Source: Ligustrum vulgare
Taxonomy: Eukaryota > Streptophyta > Magnoliopsida > Lamiales > Oleaceae
Assembly: GCA_963555705.1 (NCBI GenBank)
Contig: OY743172.1
Coordinates: forward strand, 19,591,446-19,655,445
DNA: 64,000 nucleotides
Direction: 5' to 3'
Made by a program: the position numbers and the translations under genes
Shown here: piece by piece, positions 58,839 through 64,000 of the stretch
How positions within the stretch are numbered: the first letter of the stretch is position 1
How the letters are laid out: each line of letters opens with the position of its first letter
The notes under the pieces: generated by a model
The model's input: only the letters and a program-made list of their open reading frames with translations
Databases searched by the model: none
What the model was told of the DNA's origin: nothing

Positions 58839-60467
58839 CGTCGTCATCACAGCCGCTCATATCTCAGATCACCATGACCACCACCGTCACCGTCACTGTC
58901 ACCATCACCTTCACCAGCGCCATACATTCTAAGCTCGGATTCACAATCACAATCACCGCCACCACAACCACTACCATCTCTGACACACCACCACAACCAC
59001 CACACCATCATCAGCAAATAAAAAAAAAATGTCACTTCACAAATTTATGGAGGATGGAAATTTCCGCAACCTAAGATTATGGATGCAGAATGGGAAAATA
59101 GAAGTAAGAGTTTAACTTACTGAATTTCTTTGTTCAAAATTGCCTAGAATATGTGCCCCATTTATCAAGACTCCTTGAATCCGTGACATCTGAAATTGAT
59201 ATGTAACCAATGTAATATGATTAGTGACATGTGTTACAAGTGACTTGAAATATATAAACTGTGACATGTGACCTGTGGTATATAGTGTGACATGTGTCTT
59301 GAACATGTGACCTGGACATGAAACCTCAAATTACGACATGTGACCTGTGGTATAAACTATGACCTGTGGCTTGAACATGTTACCATTGACTTGTGACTTG
59401 TTGAAATTGATTTGTAACATATGTAATAAGACTTGTGACCCGTGTTGTTGTGACCTGAAACATCAGTGAACTCAAAGTGTGATATGTGACCTTAACCGAT
59501 GCCAACGCAACCATCACTGCCCTACCATCCCACCAACTCCTCACACCGTCACACAACCACTAGTGTGGTCATTGCACCACCAGTGACCACGCTGCACAAC
59601 CAGTGACCACTATCACACAACCACCAGTGACCACACTGCACAACCGTCACAACTCAGCCTCAATGGCATCTTGTGACAATAGACATGACCTTAACCATGC
59701 CAACGCTACCATCACTACCCCCACCACCCCCACCTCCTCACACCGTCACAATCACCAGTTACACAAGTCACCTCCTCACATTGCATAACCGTCACACAAC
59801 CTCCAGTGACCGCCACCATCACTGCCCCCACCACCCCCACCTCCTCACACCGTCCCACAGGTCACAACCAATAGTTACCACAAGTCACCTCCTCACACTG
59901 CACAACAGCCACAGCTCACCGAACCAGCACCATCATTTCCCAAACAAACCCAAGTACCAGACACGACTAGATCAAAGCAACATCGATGCCATCATCGAGG
60001 AAGCAGCTCCGCCGCAACTGCATCGAAGCAGCGATGGTACTGCTTTGAGCAGTCGCCGACGTGATTGTAGTCACCGATTGAAGTTCAGCTACTTGAGAGG
60101 AAATGAAAGTAATGGTCGTGAGAGCGAGCAGGGTAGGTGTCGGTGTGTATGTAATAATAATATTAATTAATATTTTAAATATATTAATTAAGACATGATA
60201 CATGAAATTATTAGGATAATTCCGTAAAAGTGAAATAGGGCAAACATATACCTGTTGTGATGTAACTACCACTTTTTAGTACAAAAGGTCCATCTAACCT
60301 TTTTTTATCCGAGTCTTTTATTAAGATCCAATTGTTTCAAGATATATTGTTCGTTTTGTGTTCTAAGAATCACTGGTATGGTTCAACATATGGCACCTAT
60401 GCTATATGAAATAACTATGCTGCTCAAACCATTTTATTATTTTATCCTGTGTATATCATGCATATAG

Positions 60468-60721
60468 GAGGAATCGTCAAAAACACCCTTCGGCCTCCCA
60501 TCCCTGAGAAGTGTGATACCCAATGAAGGATACTGATGGAACAATGTTGGTCAGCTGAACCACGAGCACGACCATCATTCACTGAGATCACTAATAGGTT
60601 AAGATCAATGTCTGCGGTGCTTCAGGGGAGGGGGAATGTTAACTCGGTGAAACCAATGAAGCCCAATATTTGCACGCAAGTCGAAAGACAAATGTTTGCT
60701 TTCTTCAGGGATGAATATTGA
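60468..60721 (+). pseudogene. Last exon of a Raf-like MAPKKK, with a premature stop
   Basis: The exon follows a CATATAG acceptor and translates GGIVKNTLRPPIPEKCDTQ, stop, [29 protein letters not shown] and a 40-residue tail ending FFRDEY. This is kinase subdomain XI of plant Raf-like MAPKKKs: CWS...RPSF contains the invariant arginine, and [13 protein letters not shown] is typical. At 60524-60526 the family's tryptophan codon (EWRxLMEECW) reads TGA. With the central kinase exons missing, this is a pseudogene; if the rest exists outside the window, the TGA would still truncate the protein. Confidence 0.85.
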
Positions 60722-60903
60722 ATGCTATCTTGAATAGCGGGGTCAAAGTTTTGTGAAATTGTTATTTCTTTTCTGTTTATCCTTTATCGATTTATTCAAT
60801 CATTTATTTGTTTATTCTTTTGGATTTTTTCAAATGTTTTTTTTGTAACCTAATGATTACAATTTATAAATCAATTTATAAACAACACAATTTTCTATAT
60901 TAA

Positions 60904-62634
60904 CTAGTGCATCACCCGTGCGATGCACGGATATTGTATCGTACAAAATATATTGTAAAATTAGTGAATAATTTTGGTATATTGAAAAGAGTAATCCTAC
61001 AGGTACAGGCCCTGTGCGAATGCAATTTTCCAATTGAAAATATAAATTTGATTCGTAATAAAATATGTCAACACTTTTCTTTTAAGTTTAGTATAAGCAT
61101 TATAAATTCAATACTACACCATTTTAATCTATAAATAAAAATAAGTGAGATATTGAGGATGCTATGTTTGTCGGATACTTTAGTATTTTACTTAATACAT
61201 TGGTAAATAATACTAAAGTATTCGCCAAATATAAATATATTGTGGAATGTATCAATTATTTCTCATGATTTATGCCTCTCGTATTTATGTTTTTCCAATT
61301 TTGATTCAAAAATATAAATCACAATAATTATAAATGTGTGCTTAATCTTAAACCCACAAATATTTGTATTTAACCAATAAAAATATATTTTTAATTATAA
61401 AATCAAGTAGTCAAAATAATAATTACATAAATTTAGCAATTATCATGATATGACAAAATGCTACGTTGGTGACAAAAAAATTATAACGAAAATGGTATAC
61501 CATATAATCTTCACACAATTATTAAAATTAAGAATCATTAAAAGAATATTATTCGCTTTTAACCACAATTTTTGCAATTTCCTCACGTATTTAACATTTT
61601 ATCTAAATTTCTTTCAGAAACATCAATCACAGTAATTATAAGCTTTTGTTTAATCTTAAGAGCAAATATTTGTATTTGACCAATAAAAATGATTGTTAAT
61701 TTCAATAATTTTTATGAGTTATTGTCAACTTCAAAGAAAATCCAAATTTAGTAGTTTATTTAATGGTGTATCATGTTTTTTATTTAATATTATGGATACA
61801 ATATTGATTGTGTGGAATGTATTAATATATTTCTAATGGTTTATGCATTCTCCTCTCGTATTTAAGCTTTAAATTTTTCACTCAAAAATAAGAATCATAA
61901 TAATTATAAAAGCGTGCTGAATCTTAACCCACAAATATTTGCATTTGATCAATAAAATTATATTTTCACCTATAAAATCAAGTGGTCAAAATAACAATTT
62001 CATAAATCTAGCAATTATCATGATATAACAATCGACAATGTTGGAGTAAAAAAATTATAGCAAAAATCGTACCATATAACCTTTACAAAACTATTAAAAT
62101 TAAGAATTATTAAAAAATATTATTCATTCTTAACCAATAACATTATAGTTTTACATATAAAATCAAGTAGTTAAAATAATACTTACGCAAATCTTGCAAT
62201 TATCATGACATGGCAACCGGATAACACTGAAGGTCAAAAAATTATACCGAAAATTTTAGATCATATAATTTTTAGACAATTATTAAAATTAATCTTATAT
62301 TTGTTTTATTCAAAAAAATGTATTAATACTAATTAATACTTAAGTTCGGCCAGCAAAAAATTGCATCGAGCATTTAATATGAAATGAGAAAATGAAAAGA
62401 CATTTCCCATCCACACCTCATTAATCAATTCAATATCAACAAATGAAAAGTCACTGGCATGACATGTCTTCCACCTATTCCAATACATATTCAAGTTGAT
62501 AATTAATGTTAAACAATTGTATCGAAAATCAGAAAAAAAAAATACAAAAAAACAGAAGGTTTCCAAAAAAAAAATAAGTGACAGTGGGTGGGAAATTTTT
62601 TTTACGGCTGTTGTGGTTTAATATATAATATAGA
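60904..62634 (-). mobile_element. Helitron, non-autonomous, copy D
   Basis: On the minus strand it starts TCTATATTATATATTAAACC after a host A and ends with the hairpin CCGTGC ATC GCACGG, then GTGATGCACTAG before a host T. It is 1,731 bp and AT-rich, with no transposase. The 3' end is close to that of copies A and B, but the body differs, so it is a separate family moved by related machinery. The interior has two loosely repeated segments (AAATATTTGTATTT, AAAATCAAGTAGT), each found twice or more. Confidence 0.78.
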
Positions 62635-64000
62635 TATATATAATAAAATAATAATAATAATATATTAAGATTTCTCCCGTACACAAAATGCATAAAAAAT
62701 AATATATTAAAATAATTAATAAAATTTTACAAACAATAAAACTACTTCAAATTATAATAGCTTCTTTGAGTAATAAAAATCAATTTATATATTTAAGTAG
62801 TAAATGGTTATTAAGTTTTCCACATTTTTTCACAAAAAAAAAATGAAGTTGTTGTTCGATAAAAAATTGATATTATTTTTTATCGAAAATAACAGATATT
62901 TGCACATTGTTTGGAGTTGCGTTTTTAAGTATTAAAATGAACATCCTTAATAATTTCAATTTCATTTCCCATTGCACTAAACGCATTATCAAGCCCCTGT
63001 TTGGTACCTATTATTTTTAAATCTCATTTTTTAAAAACTCATTTTCAACCACACATTATACCAATAAAATAATCTACATATAAATCCAAAAATATTCTCC
63101 AATTTTTAACTACACATTCTCTAAAAAATTTACTATTCCAAATCACATTATTCCAAATAATGGGTCTCAAACAGGGACCAAATGCAGTCAACGCGTTATC
63201 CATAACATAGTGATTAATTTCACTATGTAAAATGATTTCTATAATACCATTCAAATGTATATCAATGTGATGACATAATAATTAGTTTTAGTTTCAATAA
63301 ATTATTAATTATCATCAGTACCTCTTACGTTGATGCAAGCAAGTTTAATTCAAATAATTAAAAAAATGAATAAACACCGTTTTCTAAAAAAAAATTACTG
63401 CTTTCTGGAAAAAAAAAATCTATTAAGAAGTGTAAACAAACTTATTTGTCACTAATATTTTTAACTAAACAAAAAAGAACAAATATTAAAGTTTAATAAA
63501 ATATTAATCTAATTAATGCACAAATAATGTAAGAAAAAGTAAAGCTATTTTTGTTTTTCAAAGTTAATGTGTAGTTTTCCAAATGTATTAATTTCTTTAT
63601 AAAATTTATTTTTTATAAAGCAATTAATGATGAATATTAATGCATTTCAATTTTTGGAAAGTATTTTAGACTGGAAAACAAAAATGATGTACGGAAGTTG
63701 CAATTTAACAATATGAATTTTGATAAGTGCTTGTTAATTTTTAATACTTATACATAATTTATCCAGTATACAAAATGCATAAAAAATAATATTATATTAA
63801 AATAATTATTAAAATTTTACAAACAATAAAACTACTTCAAATTATAATAGTTATATTAAAAAATTTTATAATTTTTTTATCATCAACTCTTTATTAAATA
63901 ATCAAAATAAATAATTAATACAAAAGTTAAAATAAATATTTGCACATCCTTTCAATGCAAATTAGCAGAATATTTGAATAGAAATTGCGATTAGAAATAA
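62635..64000. other. AT-rich stretch to the window end
   Basis: No gene. A MITE-like element lies at 62992-63181 (GCCCCTGTTTGGTACC and, inverted, GGTCCCTGTTTGAGACC). A segment CAAAATGCATAAAAAATAAT near 62685 recurs near 63770. From about 63850 the text matches the core of the TIR element at 1894-2288 and is cut by the window edge. Confidence 0.55.
62992..63181. mobile_element. Short MITE-like element
   Basis: Inverted ends around CCCTGTTTGG and TCAAACAGGG, with core text TTTTCAACCACACATT and TTTTTAACTACACATTC typical of the recurrent family in this window. Confidence 0.6.

Larger units (their letters stand above)
57638..60467. other. Repeat-rich stretch between kinase fragments
   Basis: No kinase exon is found. 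It contains a foldback MITE (58545-58699), a CCA/CAC microsatellite (about 58777-58838), a TGTGACATG/TGTGACCTG-rich segment (about 59180-59480) and CACCACC-rich text to about 59950. The open frames here are products of these repeats. Confidence 0.5.

Noticed and set aside
59603..60170. His/Thr/Pro-rich overlapping ORFs
   Set aside because: Generated by CAC/CCA and CACCACC repeats; no domain and no gene signals.
1..64000. CRISPR arrays, operons, Shine-Dalgarno sites
   Set aside because: This is plant nuclear DNA. The regularly spaced palindromes at 49067-49310 were considered as a CRISPR-like array, but they have short (9-10 base) spacers and lie inside an LTR.

Overview
The window is nuclear DNA of a flowering plant, most likely a eudicot. 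The evidence is GT-AG introns in a plant pectate lyase gene, a plant-type C2H2 repressor with the QALGGH motif, a plant Raf-like kinase fragment, and a dense AT-rich background of plant transposons (Ty1/copia, Ty3/gypsy, Helitron, hAT, PIF/Harbinger, Stowaway, MULE/foldback). The species cannot be named from sequence alone. Only three genes look intact: a small glycine-rich secreted protein (1087-1371, minus), a seven-exon pectate lyase (8290-15006, minus) and a single-finger C2H2 repressor (36224-36784, minus, with a probable 5'UTR intron). A fourth gene, a Raf-like MAPKKK, survives as two exons (54848-54925 and 60468-60721, plus) and is broken.

Layout. 1-8 kb: glycine-rich gene, then AT microsatellites, a TIR element with a 316-bp tandem duplication, a PIF/Harbinger-like element and short MITEs. 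8.3-15.1 kb: pectate lyase, whose third intron alone is 3.9 kb and carries a SINE-like sequence, an ATT microsatellite and a foldback MITE. 15-32 kb: transposon-dominated DNA with a Helitron (18263-21054), an array of GTCGTCTC palindromes, two Harbinger MITEs, two short hAT elements, a Helitron nested in a hAT-like element, and a hAT nested in the terminal repeat of another hAT. 32-36 kb: a decayed Ty1/copia polyprotein. 36.2-37.1 kb: the zinc-finger gene. 39.2-41.5 kb: two further copia remnants in opposite orientation, one with a recognisable LTR.

41.5-54.8 kb is a deletion derivative of a Ty3/gypsy element (Tat/Athila-like integrase). Its 3' LTR holds a nest that can be resolved from target-site duplications and alignable arms: the LTR contains a MULE/foldback element (10-bp duplication), which contains a Helitron (A/T insertion), which contains a Stowaway MITE and a 931-bp solo LTR (5-bp duplication). 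The Helitron belongs to the same family as the one at 18-21 kb. The solo LTR carries nine near-identical palindromes, mostly spaced by about two helical turns. 54.8-64 kb holds the kinase remnant, hAT elements with TTTGGTTTGG-rich ends, CCA and TGTGAC repeats, and a fourth Helitron (60904-62634).

The genes do not form a pathway together. Pectate lyase and the glycine-rich protein both act in the cell wall, but nothing here shows co-regulation. All calls are by reading; no database search was run.
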